Notes: a model not told the origin generated them from the sequence alone. Counted from the first letter of the stretch, positions 26,961 through 37,401 are shown. The stretch: DNA of 64,000 nt from Granulicoccus phenolivorans DSM 17626 = NBRC 107789 = JCM 15570 (GCF_000423085.1 NZ_AUHH01000015.1:1-64000); one strand, 5' to 3'. Program-made: numbers and translations.

Positions 26961-27479
26961 TCAGCCCCGCCGCAGCAGCCGCACACACAGCGCGACGCCG
27001 AGCCCCTGCACCAGGAACCCCGCCACCACGGCGCCGATGCTGGCGTACCAGGCCAGGGCCGGCACCAGGGCCATCACCAGCGTGACCACCCCGGCCAGCG
27101 CGATGCCCACCCCGAAACCGGACGCCAACCCGTCGTCGCGGACGAGTCGATACAGGGCGAATCCACCGATCGCAATCGCGGCTCCGACGCTGGCGAACAC
27201 CGGCAGTCCGAGGAACGTGAATCCCGCCGACACCGCGATCATCGCCGCGACGGCCACAATCACGCCGATCACCACCCGCAGGCCGGGTCCGCGCGTGGGG
27301 AGGTACCGAGCCCCCCACCCCCGGGCCACGAAGGCTCCGATCAGCACCAGCACGAACACCCCGAAGGAGATCCCGCGCAGGCTGTCGACCACCGGGCCGG
27401 ACAGCGGGCGCCCAGCGGTCGAGACCACCAACGACATCCCGATCGCCGTACTCAGCACCGGGTGGATCAACGTGCGCAT
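26961..27479 (-). CDS. Small integral membrane protein, function unknown
   Basis: 172 aa, with five to six hydrophobic segments (for example ISFGVFVLVLIGAFVA, VVIGVIVAVAAMIAV, FASVGAAIAIGGFALY, GIALAGVVTLVMALVPALAW). No family motif was recognised. The predicted start is the ATG at 27479. It lies between leuA and argG on the same strand but 1.3 kb of non-coding DNA separates it from leuA's start. Confidence 0.65.
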   Translation of the reverse strand: MRTLIHPVLSTAIGMSLVVSTAGRPLSGPVVDSLRGISFGVFVLVLIGAFVARGWGARYLPTRGPGLRVVIGVIVAVAAMIAVSAGFTFLGLPVFASVGAAIAIGGFALYRLVRDDGLASGFGVGIALAGVVTLVMALVPALAWYASIGAVVAGFLVQGLGVALCVRLLRRG

Positions 27480-27494
27480 AGTCACCAGCCAACC

Positions 27495-27522
27495 AGATCG
27501 GACCAAGCAGATCGGACCAAGC
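27495..27522. repeat. 14-bp tandem duplication upstream of the membrane-protein gene
   Basis: AGATCGGACCAAGC occurs twice in direct contact (27495-27508, 27509-27522), 16 bp before the start codon of the minus-strand gene. It would lie in that gene's 5' region and could change promoter spacing. Confidence 0.75.
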
Positions 27523-27612
27523 AGTCCCCGAACCAGCTCTCCCGTCCCGGAACCGGTGCGGCCCGGCGGATCGAACCGCCGGGCCACCCCATCCCATCGA
27601 ACCTGCGCCGGC

Positions 27613-29115
<1,503 letters not shown>

Positions 29116-29129
29116 TTAGAGTGGCGCAC

Positions 29130-30059
29130 GTGTCGCAGACTGACTCCACTCCCCTGCCCCCCGCCACTGCCCGGGTGACCGTGCTCGATGAGTTCCTGCC
29201 GGAGAAGGCCCTCACCGAGGTGGCCGGCATCCTCACCACCGCCGGCGCCCGGATCCTGACCACCACCACCCTGTCCACCGGCCCGACCGCCGCGGTCGCC
29301 TACGACGTCGCCGACGCCGCGGTCAGTGACCTGCGGCAGGCGATCCACACCTGTGATCTCGGCGTCGACGTGGTGGTCAGTGACGCCGCCTTCGTCGGCC
29401 CGGGCCCGCGGCTGCTGGTCAGCGATGTGGATTCCACCTTCATCCAGGACGAGGTGATCGAGCTGCTGGCCCGCCGCTGCGGCCGCGAGGCCGAGGTCGC
29501 CGCGGTCACCGACCGGGCGATGCGCGGCGAACTCGACTTCGCCGAATCCCTGCGCGAGCGGGTCGCGACCCTGGCCGGCCTCCCCGCGACGGTGATCACC
29601 GAGGTCAGCACCGAACTGCGCCTCACCCCGGGTGCGGAGCGCCTGGTCGGTACGCTGAAGCGGCTGGGCCACACCGTGGCGCTGGTCTCCGGCGGCTTCA
29701 CCGACATCATCGCCCCGACCGCCGAACGCCTCGGGATCGATCACGTCGAGGCCAATCAGCTCGAGATCGCCGACGGTGTGCTCACCGGGCGGGTGCTGGG
29801 CCGGATCGTGGATCGCAAATGGAAGGCCGAGACGCTGCGTCGGGTGGCCTTCGATCACGACATCCCGCTGGAGCGGACGATCGCGGTCGGCGACGGCGCC
29901 AACGATCTCGAGCTGCTGGCCACCGCGGGCCTGGGGGTCGCGTTCAATGCGAAGCCGATCGTCCGCGAGCAGGCCCCGGCGGCGCTGACGGTGCCCCGGG
30001 TCGACGCGGTGCTGTACCTGCTGGGCCTCAGCGACGCCGAGATCGCCGAAATCGGTTGA
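29130..30059 (+). CDS. serB: Phosphoserine phosphatase
   Basis: 309 aa. N-terminal ACT-like regulatory half (about 1-85) and a C-terminal HAD domain with nucleophile DVDSTFIQDEVIE, SGGF, lysine in NAKP-upstream DRKWKAE and GDGANDLEL. Converts phosphoserine to serine. GTG start; TAGAGT (29117-29122) is 7 nt upstream, so the mRNA is probably leaderless. Divergent from argG. Confidence 0.93.
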   Translation: MSQTDSTPLPPATARVTVLDEFLPEKALTEVAGILTTAGARILTTTTLSTGPTAAVAYDVADAAVSDLRQAIHTCDLGVDVVVSDAAFVGPGPRLLVSDVDSTFIQDEVIELLARRCGREAEVAAVTDRAMRGELDFAESLRERVATLAGLPATVITEVSTELRLTPGAERLVGTLKRLGHTVALVSGGFTDIIAPTAERLGIDHVEANQLEIADGVLTGRVLGRIVDRKWKAETLRRVAFDHDIPLERTIAVGDGANDLELLATAGLGVAFNAKPIVREQAPAALTVPRVDAVLYLLGLSDAEIAEIG

Positions 30060-30091
30060 ACGCCCACCGCGCAGCCGACAGGATGACCTCC

Positions 30092-31270
30092 ATGAGCGAA
30101 TCGGAGTGGACCTTCCCGTCGGGCTTCACCGCCCGGGTCGCGGCCCTGGGGCTGCGTGAGACCGGCGACGATCTGTCGCTGGTGCTCGCCGACCGCCCGG
30201 CCGCTTGTGCGGCGATGTTCACCCGAAGCCTGTTCGCCGGCCCGAGCGTCACCCTCAGCAAGCACCGCGCCGCCGCCGGGACCGCGCGCGGGATCGTCAC
30301 CGTCGCCAAGAACGCCAATGTCGCCACCGGCGCCGAGGGGGCCCGCAATGCCGCCGAGGTGGCCGACCTGGCGGCGACGGCGTACGGGCTGCCGGAGGGA
30401 TCGCTGCTGATCTGCAGCACCGGGGTGATCGGCCGGCAGTATCCGATGCCGGTCTTCCGCGACCATTTCGCCGCGGCCGCGGAGCACTCCCGGGCGGCCA
30501 CACCGCTGGCGGTGGCGACCGCGATGATGACCACCGATACCCATCCCAAGCTCGCCCAGGCGTACGCCGGGCCCGCCCGGGTCCTCGGGATCGCCAAGGG
30601 GGTCGGCATGTCGGAACCGAACATGGCGACCGTGCTGGTCTACCTGTTCACCGACGCCGAGATCGCCGCCCCCGAGCTGGATGCGCTCTTCCGGCCCGCG
30701 GTCGAGGACACCCTGAACAGCCTCTCCGTGGACACCGACACCTCCACCTCCGACACCGCGATCATCCTGGCCTCCGGCGCCGCGGGACCGGTCGAGCACA
30801 CCGCGCTCGCCGACGCCGTGGGCAGCGTCCTGCTCGACCTGACCCGGCAGCTCGCCCGCGACGGCGAAGGGGCGACCAAGCTGCTCACTGTGACCGTCAC
30901 CGGCGCCCGGGACAAGGCCCAGGCCAAGCGGGCCGCGAAGGCGGTGGTGAACTCGCCGCTGGTGAAGACGGCGGTCCACGGCGCCGACCCGAACTGGGGC
31001 CGGGTGGCGATGGCGATCGGCAAACTGTTCGACGACACCGACATCGACCCGGAGCGGGTGAGCATCGCCTTCGGCGACCAGCAGGTCTATCCGATCGCCG
31101 CCGACGGACAGCAGGACCTGGCCCGACTGACCGAGATCATGCGGGCCGAGGAGGTCGTCATCTCCGTCGACCTGGGGATCACCGACCCGGCCGGTGAGGC
31201 CCGCAGCACCGTCTACGGCTGCGACCTCACCGACCAGTACGTCCGGATCAACGCCGACTACACGACCTGA
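30092..31270 (+). CDS. argJ: Glutamate N-acetyltransferase / ornithine acetyltransferase
   Basis: 392 aa. The autoproteolytic site NMAT|V places the catalytic N-terminal threonine of the beta chain at Thr180, giving alpha and beta chains of about 179 and 213 aa. GEGATKLL and DPNWGRVA motifs are present. Transfers acetyl from N-acetylornithine to glutamate. The context KGVGMSEPNMATV departs from the commoner KGxGMIxPNMATML, so a paralogous acyl transferase is possible. A start at ATG 30092 fits a CAGGAT box 7 nt upstream; ATG 30083 is an alternative. Not in the usual argCJBD cluster. Confidence 0.85.
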   Translation: MSESEWTFPSGFTARVAALGLRETGDDLSLVLADRPAACAAMFTRSLFAGPSVTLSKHRAAAGTARGIVTVAKNANVATGAEGARNAAEVADLAATAYGLPEGSLLICSTGVIGRQYPMPVFRDHFAAAAEHSRAATPLAVATAMMTTDTHPKLAQAYAGPARVLGIAKGVGMSEPNMATVLVYLFTDAEIAAPELDALFRPAVEDTLNSLSVDTDTSTSDTAIILASGAAGPVEHTALADAVGSVLLDLTRQLARDGEGATKLLTVTVTGARDKAQAKRAAKAVVNSPLVKTAVHGADPNWGRVAMAIGKLFDDTDIDPERVSIAFGDQQVYPIAADGQQDLARLTEIMRAEEVVISVDLGITDPAGEARSTVYGCDLTDQYVRINADYTT

Positions 31271-32310
31271 TCGGCGACCTCGACCGGCCCCCGGGTGCCC
31301 TGGTCCGGTTCCCCGGCCAGCGCCAGATGCCGGGCGTACTCGGGGTCACCGAGCCGCTTCAGCGTCTTGCCCAGCAGCAGATGCAGGTACGCATCGCTCG
31401 GGTACGCCTCGACCAGCTGCTCCAGCTTCTCCCGGGCCGGGCCCAGGCTCGCCGACGCGGCCAGCGCCCGGGCGGTCAGTTGCTCCAGGTTCCGGTCCCC
31501 GTCGAACTCCGGCCGCAGCGGCTTGAGCAGGTAGCGGCACCCGTGCGGATCACGCTGGTCGAGCAGCGACTCGGCGAGCCGGAAGCGGCGTACCACCTCG
31601 GGCTGGTCGGCAGCCTCCCGCTCCGCGGCCGTGAGGAAGTGCTCGACCAGTACCTCGACCGGCTGCGCGCCGGACAGGGCACTGTGGCCGTTGACCACGA
31701 ACGTGGGCGAGGAGGCGACCTCGATCGCCCGCCCGGTCAGCAGCGCCTCCCGGGTGCGCCGTTCCAGCGGCTCCTCGGGGTCGACGCCGCGTTCCATGTA
31801 CACCAGCGCCGTCCGCCCCGAGCCGGCCAGCGGCTGCGGCAGGGCGTACGCCTCGGCGACCTCGCGCAGGAAGGACAGGTCGTTGATGTCGCGCCCGGCC
31901 ACGAAGTGGCTGCGCAGGAACAGTTCCACGACCTCGTCCTGCACCGCGGGACCGTGCTCGGCCGCCGCGGTGATCATCCGGTGCGCGGCCCAACTGCTGG
32001 TCCGCCACTGCGCGCCGAAGTCGTCGCCCAGCCCCTCCTCGCGAGCCAGGTCCCGCACCCGGAACCGGTTCTCCCAGGTGCTGAGCCCGGGCTCACACTG
32101 CTGCAGCGCGGCGTCGATCGCCGGATCCTGCAGGGCCACCCGCAGGTCCTCCGAGACCGCCGGCGCCGTCGGATCGATCAGGTAGGGCCGCCACACGACG
32201 GTGGGCTCCACCCCGTGCTCGTCCCGCAGGATCGCCAGGGCCCCTTCCAGGCGACGCTTGCCCACGTACGCCCACGCACACAACACATCGGCATAGATCT
32301 CGATCTTCAT
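31258..32310 (-). CDS. DsbA/FrnE-like thioredoxin-fold protein with TPR-like tail
   Basis: 350 aa. Residues 1 to about 215 form a FrnE-type DsbA domain (KIEIYADVLCAWAYVGKRRLEGAL, cis-Pro region SSPTFVVNG). The usual CPWC redox motif reads C11-A-W-A14, so only one cysteine remains. Residues about 270-340 form a tetratricopeptide-like helix pair (ALAASASLGPAREKLEQLVEAYP ... LLLGKTLKRLGD). No signal peptide, hence cytosolic. The last 13 bp overlap argJ convergently. ATG 32310 lies 7 nt after TATCAT. Divergent from a TetR regulator. Confidence 0.82.
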   Translation of the reverse strand: MKIEIYADVLCAWAYVGKRRLEGALAILRDEHGVEPTVVWRPYLIDPTAPAVSEDLRVALQDPAIDAALQQCEPGLSTWENRFRVRDLAREEGLGDDFGAQWRTSSWAAHRMITAAAEHGPAVQDEVVELFLRSHFVAGRDINDLSFLREVAEAYALPQPLAGSGRTALVYMERGVDPEEPLERRTREALLTGRAIEVASSPTFVVNGHSALSGAQPVEVLVEHFLTAAEREAADQPEVVRRFRLAESLLDQRDPHGCRYLLKPLRPEFDGDRNLEQLTARALAASASLGPAREKLEQLVEAYPSDAYLHLLLGKTLKRLGDPEYARHLALAGEPDQGTRGPVEVADQVV

Positions 32311-32332
32311 GGGAACCATGATAACCCACATC

Positions 32333-32374
32333 TGTCGGATATCCAACATCTGTTGTCTATCCGTCATATGTTGG
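32333..32374. promoter_or_regulatory. Overlapping dyads between DsbA-like and TetR genes
   Basis: TGTCGGATA (32333-32341) faces TATCCGTCA (32358-32366) with 8 of 9 positions complementary; CCAACAT (32343-32349) faces ATGTTGG (32368-32374). Both lie between two probable leaderless promoters (TATCAT for the left gene, TATGCT 32383-32388 for the right), a position suited to repression of both by the TetR protein. Confidence 0.55.
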
Positions 32375-32394
32375 GTTGCGGGTATGCTGGGCCC

Positions 32395-32937
32395 ATGGCG
32401 AATGCGGACGATCCCCGGTCGATGCGAACCCGGGCCCAGTTACAGGCAGCGGTACGCCGGTTGCTGACCGAGCGCGAGCCGCTGACGTTCGCCCGGGTCG
32501 CCCAGGCCGCCGGGGTCAATCGCAGCACGGTGCACCAGCACTATGCGAACCTGCGCGAGCTGATCTGCGACGCCCTGATCGACGACCTGCGCGCGCTGGT
32601 CGAACCATTCGGCGACTGCCCCTTCGCCGATCCGACGCAGACCCCGCCCGAACTGACCGCCGTCTTCACCATCGCCCGCAACCAGGCCGACCTGTGGGCA
32701 TGCCTGACCGAGGCCGAAACCGAAGCCGCCACCGCCCGACTGCAGCACCTGCTCACCGAGCAACTGACCGACCGCTTCCGGGCCGGCGCCCGCCCGCCCG
32801 GGTACGACCGGGTCCCCCCGGAGATTCACGCCCGCTGGATCGCCGGCGGACTGACCGCCCTGCTCACCGGCGACACCGATCTCGACCCGGCCGAACGAGC
32901 CGATCAGGCCTGGGCGCTGATCACCGGCCCGGCCTGA
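32395..32937 (+). CDS. TetR-family transcriptional regulator
   Basis: 180 aa. HTH in MRTRAQLQAAVRRLLTEREPLTFARVAQAAGVNRSTVHQHY (about residues 9-49), with a C-terminal ligand domain of little recognisable similarity. Leaderless start: TATGCT is 6 nt before the ATG. Likely to regulate the divergent DsbA-like gene and itself. Ends 6 bp from the era stop, convergently. Confidence 0.87.
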   Translation: MANADDPRSMRTRAQLQAAVRRLLTEREPLTFARVAQAAGVNRSTVHQHYANLRELICDALIDDLRALVEPFGDCPFADPTQTPPELTAVFTIARNQADLWACLTEAETEAATARLQHLLTEQLTDRFRAGARPPGYDRVPPEIHARWIAGGLTALLTGDTDLDPAERADQAWALITGPA

Positions 32938-32943
32938 CCCGGC

Positions 32944-33981
32944 TCAAAAGCCCAGCCGGTTCAGGTACTTCGCGTCGCGCTGCCACTCCTTGAACACCTT
33001 GACCCGCAGATCCAGGTGCACCGGGGTCCCGAGCAGAGCCGCGATCTGCAGCCGCGCGGTCGTTCCGACCTCCCGCAACCGGGACCCCTTGTGGCCGATC
33101 ATGATGCCCTTCTGGGAATCGCGCTCCACGATCAGCGAGGCGTAGATGTCCAGCAACGGCTTGTCCTCCGCGCGCCCCTCCCGCAGGCCCATCTCCTCGA
33201 TGGTCACCACGATGGAGTGCGGCAGTTCCTCGCGTACGCCCTCCAGCGCGGCCTCGCGGATCAGCTCGGCGACCAGGGTCTCGGTCGGCTCGTCGGTGAT
33301 CTCGCCCTCGGGGTAGTACCGCGGCCCCTCCGGCAACAGGGACACCAGCACGTCGGAGACCTCGTCGACCTGCTCCCCCGACACCGCCGAGACCGGCACG
33401 ATGTGCTCCCACTCGATGCCGAGCTTCGCGCCGTGCTCCTGGATCGACAGCAGATGCTGCCGCAGCCGGTCCGGCGAGACCAGGTCGGTCTTGGTGGCCA
33501 GCGCGACCAGCTTGGGGCGCCGGGTGAGTTCGGCGATCTGGCTGATCAGGTAGGAGTCGCCCGGCCCGATCCGCTGATCGGCGGGCAGGCAGACCCCGAT
33601 CACATCGACGCTGGCCCAGGTCTCGTGCACCAGATCGTTCAGTCGCTCCCCCAGCAGGGTCCGCGGCTTGTGCAGGCCGGGCGTGTCGATCAGCACCAGT
33701 TGGGCGTCCGGGCGGTCGACGATGCCCCGGATCGCGTGCCGGGTGGTCTGCGGCTTGGAGGAGGTGATCGCGATCTTCGAGCCGACCAGCGCATTCGTCA
33801 GCGTCGACTTGCCCGCATTGGGCCGCCCGACGAAGCAGGCGAAGCCCGAGCGGAACCCCTCCGGGGTCGCCGCGTTGCGGGCGTACACCTCCGGGTCGAC
33901 CGCGGCCAGCGCCGAGGCCGGGAGCCGGCGTTCGTCCAGATCCAGTTCGTCGGCGTCCGGCCGATCCTGTTGTCCGCTCAT
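32944..33981 (-). CDS. era: GTPase Era
   Basis: 345 aa. GTPase motifs GRPNAGKST, TTRH, DTPGLHKPR, TKTD, and a C-terminal KH domain (KGIMIGHKGSRLREVG) that binds 16S rRNA near the 3' end during 30S maturation. An N-terminal extension of about 48 residues before the G domain is a little longer than in E. coli Era (301 aa). The ATG overlaps the corC stop by one base (TGATG), making era the last gene of the phoH-ybeY-corC-era operon. Confidence 0.95.
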   Translation of the reverse strand: MSGQQDRPDADELDLDERRLPASALAAVDPEVYARNAATPEGFRSGFACFVGRPNAGKSTLTNALVGSKIAITSSKPQTTRHAIRGIVDRPDAQLVLIDTPGLHKPRTLLGERLNDLVHETWASVDVIGVCLPADQRIGPGDSYLISQIAELTRRPKLVALATKTDLVSPDRLRQHLLSIQEHGAKLGIEWEHIVPVSAVSGEQVDEVSDVLVSLLPEGPRYYPEGEITDEPTETLVAELIREAALEGVREELPHSIVVTIEEMGLREGRAEDKPLLDIYASLIVERDSQKGIMIGHKGSRLREVGTTARLQIAALLGTPVHLDLRVKVFKEWQRDAKYLNRLGF

Positions 33982-35315
33982 CACGTCCTCCGTTCGGCCG
34001 ATTCGGCCGCCAGTTCGGTTGCCGCATCCACTCCGGGTTCCCCGATATCGGCCCGGGTCACCATGATCGTACGGATTCGGTTGCGCCGCCCGGTGCCCCG
34101 CTCGGCGGTCAGTTCCAGCCCGTGGACGACCACCTCCGAGCCGGGGATCGGGACCTTGTTCAGTTCCTTGGCCATCAGCCCACCGACGGAGTCGACGTCC
34201 TCGTCATCGAGGTCGAGGCCGAACAGTTCGCCCAGGTCGCTGACCGACAGCCGCGCCGAGACCCGGTAGCGCTCGGGCCCGAGTTCCTCGGAGGGGGCGA
34301 GCTCCTCCTCGTCGAACTCATCGACGATCTCGCCGACGATCTCCTCCAGGATGTCCTCGATGGTGGCCAGGCCGGCCACCCCGCCGAACTCGTCGATCAC
34401 GATCACCATGTGGCTGCGGTTGGCCTGCATCTCCTGCATCAGCTCGGCGACCGGCTTGGAATCGGGGCAGAACGCCGCCGGGCGCATCACCGACGCGACC
34501 CGCTCGGACTTCTGGGAGTCGGCATTGTCGTAGACCCGCTTCATCAGGTCCTTGAAGAACAGCACCCCCTGGACGTCATCGAGGCCGTCGTCGCCGATCA
34601 CCGGAATCCGGCTGAACCCCGAGCGCAGCATCAGCGAGAGTCCCTGCCGCAGCGTCTTGTCGTGCTCGATGAACACCACATCGGTGCGCGGGACCATCAC
34701 CTCCTTGACGATCGTGGTGCCCAGGTCGAACACCGAGCGGATCATCTGACCCTCGGGTTTCTCCAGCACGTCGGTGTCCACGGCCCGGTCCACCAGCTCG
34801 CGCAACTCGGCCTCGCTGGTGAACGGGCCGTCGGCGTACCCCCGCCCCGGGGTCAGCGCGTTGCCGACCAGGATCAACAGTTGCGGCAGCGGTCCGAGCA
34901 CGGTGGTGAGCAGGCTCAACGGCGCCGAGTACGCCACCGCCACCTTCGTCGCATGCTGGCGCCCGAGCGTACGCGGGGCGACTCCCCAGCCGATGTAGTC
35001 GACCAGCACCATGATCCCGATCACCAGCAGCAGCCGCAGCCAGAGCTCGCCGATATTGTCGAAGACGACCAGTGCGACCAGGACCGCGGTCGAGGCCTGC
35101 AGCAGGACCCGGACGAACAGGGAGGTGTTCAGGTAGGGCGGCGGGTCCTCGGTGATCAGCAGGACCCGTTTCGCGCCGCCCACCCCCTGGTCGACGAGTT
35201 CCTGGGCGCGGCCCTTGGAGAACTGGTACAGCGCGGTTTCTCCGGCGGTCATCAGGCCGGCCAGCACGGTCAGGACGGCCGCAACCGCGACCGCGATCCA
35301 ATCGAATTGGGTCAC
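33981..35315 (-). CDS. HlyC/CorC-family membrane protein (CNNM domain plus CBS pair)
   Basis: 444 aa. Three to four N-terminal membrane segments (DUF21/CNNM), two CBS domains (about residues 200-320; VMVPRTDVVFIE, MVIVIDEFGGVAGLATIEDI) and a C-terminal CorC/HlyC transporter-associated domain. Family proteins are linked to Mg2+/Co2+ efflux. Coupled to ybeY by a 4-bp overlap and to era by one base; co-occurrence with ribosome-maturation factors is usual. Confidence 0.9.
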   Translation of the reverse strand: MTQFDWIAVAVAAVLTVLAGLMTAGETALYQFSKGRAQELVDQGVGGAKRVLLITEDPPPYLNTSLFVRVLLQASTAVLVALVVFDNIGELWLRLLLVIGIMVLVDYIGWGVAPRTLGRQHATKVAVAYSAPLSLLTTVLGPLPQLLILVGNALTPGRGYADGPFTSEAELRELVDRAVDTDVLEKPEGQMIRSVFDLGTTIVKEVMVPRTDVVFIEHDKTLRQGLSLMLRSGFSRIPVIGDDGLDDVQGVLFFKDLMKRVYDNADSQKSERVASVMRPAAFCPDSKPVAELMQEMQANRSHMVIVIDEFGGVAGLATIEDILEEIVGEIVDEFDEEELAPSEELGPERYRVSARLSVSDLGELFGLDLDDEDVDSVGGLMAKELNKVPIPGSEVVVHGLELTAERGTGRRNRIRTIMVTRADIGEPGVDAATELAAESAERRT

Positions 35316-35773
35316 GGGCGCTGCGCACTCTCCCAGGCGGCGATCAGCCGATCCTTGAGGCCGAACATCTCCGCGTGTTCGGCCTCGGTGCCGTGGTCGT
35401 AGCCGAGCAGGTGCAGCATGCCGTGCACCAGCAGGTACTCCGCCTCCTCCTGCGGTTCGCGCCCGTTCTCGGCGGCCTGCCGCTCGGTGACCGGCGGGCA
35501 GAGCACGACATCGCCGAGGACGCCCAGCGGGGGCTCATCGTCATCGTCGCGCGGGGGCCGCAGCTCGTCCATCGGGAAGCTGAGCACATCGGTCGGTCCC
35601 GGCTCGTTCATCCACTTCTCGTGGTAGGCGGTCATCGTCGGCTCGTCGACCAGCAGCACCGACAGTTCCGATTCGGGATGGATCCGCAGTTCGTCGAGCA
35701 CGAAGGTGGCCAGTTCCAGCAGGCGCTGTTCGTCGACCTGATGACCGGACTCGTTGTTCAGGTCGATGCTCAC
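35312..35773 (-). CDS. ybeY: Endoribonuclease YbeY
   Basis: 153 aa. Zinc site LLVHGMLHLLGYDHG (H-x3-H-x5-H), and VLSFPMDE. Processes 16S rRNA 3' ends and joins in ribosome quality control. An acidic insertion RDDDDEPP lies in the loop before LGDVVLCP. Overlaps phoH and corC by 4 bp each. Confidence 0.95.
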   Translation of the reverse strand: MSIDLNNESGHQVDEQRLLELATFVLDELRIHPESELSVLLVDEPTMTAYHEKWMNEPGPTDVLSFPMDELRPPRDDDDEPPLGVLGDVVLCPPVTERQAAENGREPQEEAEYLLVHGMLHLLGYDHGTEAEHAEMFGLKDRLIAAWESAQRP

Positions 35774-36885
35774 CGTCGTTCCCCCCGGGCCTTCCCCGCC
35801 TCGGTGCGGCGGTCGTCGTTCCTGCGGTCCTCATGTTTGGACCGGTCGGGTCGCGGGCTCAGGTCGATCGCCTCGAACCGGTCATAGGCCGCGACGATCC
35901 GGCCGACCAGCTTGTGCCGCACGACGTCGTGGCTGGTCAGGTTGCAGAAGGCGATGTCCTCCACCCCGTCCAGAATCGCCTGGACCCCGCGCAGCCCACT
36001 GCGTACGCCGCCGGGGAGGTCGACCTGGGTGACGTCACCGGTGACCACGATCTTGGACCCGAAGCCGAGGCGGGTCAGGAACATCTTCATCTGCTCCATC
36101 GAGGTGTTCTGGGCCTCGTCGAGGATGATGAAGGCATCGTTGAGGGTCCGTCCACGCATGTAGGCCAGCGGGGCGACCTCGATCGTGCCGGCGGTCAGCA
36201 GCCGCGGAATCGACTCCGGGTCGACCATGTCGTGCAGGGCGTCGTAGAGCGGGCGCAGGTAGGGATCGATCTTGTCGTTCAACGTGCCGGGCAGGAAGCC
36301 GAGTCGCTCGCCGGCCTCGATCGCCGGGCGGGTCAGCACGATCCGGTTGACCTCCTTGCGCTGCAGCGCCTGGACCGCCTTGGCCATCGCCAGATAGGTC
36401 TTCCCGGTTCCGGCGGGGCCGATCCCGAAGACCACGGTGTGCTGATCGATCGCGTCGACGTAGCGCTTCTGGTTCAGCGTCTTGGGCCGGATGGTCTTGC
36501 CGCGGGTGGACAGGATGTTCTGGGTGAGCACGTCGGCGGGCCGGTCGTCGATATCGGCGGCCATCATCGCCAGGATCCGCTCGACGGCATCCTCGGTCAG
36601 CCCCTGGCCGGTGCGGATCACGGTGACCATCTCGGTCAGTGCGTCGGCGCCCTGGACCAGGGCTTCGGAGGTACCGGTCAGGGTGATCTCGTTACCCCGG
36701 ACATGGATGTCGGCGTCGAGTTCACGTTCCAGAATGCGTAGGAAGGAATCGGCCGGACCGAGCACCTTCACCATGTCGATGCTGGCCGGAATGGTGATCC
36801 GGCGGCTGCCGGGCTCGCCGTAACCCGGCGTGTCCACCTGATGTGGTCTGATTGTGAGCCTCCCGCTAGTAACGATGAGGTTCAT
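35770..36885 (-). CDS. phoH: PhoH-family ATPase
   Basis: About 371 aa. An N-terminal KH-like region, then the PhoH domain: Walker A GPAGTGKTYLAMA, VLTRPAIEAGE, Walker B FIILDEAQNTS. A predicted RNA helicase-like ATPase, usually paired with ybeY as here. The start is uncertain: ATG 36885 has no ribosome-binding site and overlaps a good -10 (TACAAT, 36889-36884), so if that box is used translation must begin further in, for example at GTG 36837 or near the GGGAGG at about 36863-36858. Confidence 0.9.
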   Translation of the reverse strand: MNLIVTSGRLTIRPHQVDTPGYGEPGSRRITIPASIDMVKVLGPADSFLRILERELDADIHVRGNEITLTGTSEALVQGADALTEMVTVIRTGQGLTEDAVERILAMMAADIDDRPADVLTQNILSTRGKTIRPKTLNQKRYVDAIDQHTVVFGIGPAGTGKTYLAMAKAVQALQRKEVNRIVLTRPAIEAGERLGFLPGTLNDKIDPYLRPLYDALHDMVDPESIPRLLTAGTIEVAPLAYMRGRTLNDAFIILDEAQNTSMEQMKMFLTRLGFGSKIVVTGDVTQVDLPGGVRSGLRGVQAILDGVEDIAFCNLTSHDVVRHKLVGRIVAAYDRFEAIDLSPRPDRSKHEDRRNDDRRTEAGKARGERR

Positions 36886-36906
36886 TGTAGGAGACCCCGC
36901 CGCACA

Positions 36907-36932
36907 CGGGCACCGTGTTTTCCGGGTGCCCG
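36907..36932 (+). promoter_or_regulatory. Hairpin in the 5' region of the 36964 gene
   Basis: CGGGCACC / GGTGCCCG with a 10-nt T-rich loop, 22 bp before the GGAGGA ribosome-binding site. It could influence initiation of the downstream gene or be part of the divergent phoH promoter region. Confidence 0.45.
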
Positions 36933-36963
36933 GTACGCTCGACGCCCAGACGCAGGAGGAGCC

Positions 36964-37311
36964 GTGTTCCAGACCCATCAGCAGATGCTCGAGACCGAGC
37001 CGAACCGGCTCGCCGCGGAGTGCCTGCTGCGCACCTTCCGGCTGCGGCCGTTGGTCGACTTCCACCAGTTGTTCGAGGTCGTGGACGGGATGTGTGTCCA
37101 GAAGGCCCCGCGCTTTCTCGGTCTGGTCACCAGTGAGCAGCCGGTGCTGATGGCGGTGATCACCCGCACCATCCTGATCTGGGAGCGGGCCCTGGCGGCG
37201 AGTCGGTATGTGGTCGGCGGGGACAGTGCCCGGTCCAAGCTCGTGCTGATCGACTATCGGTGCATGACGATGCGCCCGATCGAGTTGACGAACCACTTCA
37301 AGCTCAGCTGA
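36964..37311 (+). CDS. Conserved-looking protein of unknown function
   Basis: 115 aa, soluble, GTG start with a strong CAGGAGGAG ribosome-binding site. Mixed helix and strand (ECLLRTFRLRPLVDFHQLFEVVDG; LVTSEQPVLMAVITRTILIWERALAAS). Coding is supported by codon bias and the ribosome-binding site. I do not recognise a family. Followed 11 bp later by the 80-bp dispersed element. Confidence 0.6.
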   Translation: MFQTHQQMLETEPNRLAAECLLRTFRLRPLVDFHQLFEVVDGMCVQKAPRFLGLVTSEQPVLMAVITRTILIWERALAASRYVVGGDSARSKLVLIDYRCMTMRPIELTNHFKLS

Positions 37312-37321
37312 CCGGCCGCCC

Positions 37322-37401
37322 GTGTGCGGATCGTGCTGCTCGATGGTCCCTCACGCCCCACAACAGCGATCTACCGGAAAGTAGCATCACGATCCGCACA
37401 C
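37322..37401. repeat. 80-bp dispersed element with 14-bp inverted ends, copy 1
   Basis: Ends GTGTGCGGATCGTG and CACGATCCGCACAC are a perfect 14-bp inverted repeat. An inner CTAC-N6-GTAG hairpin lies near the right arm. The same 80-bp unit, in the same orientation, recurs at 59315-59394. It fills the gap after the 36964 gene, before the DUF559 gene. Confidence 0.9.
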
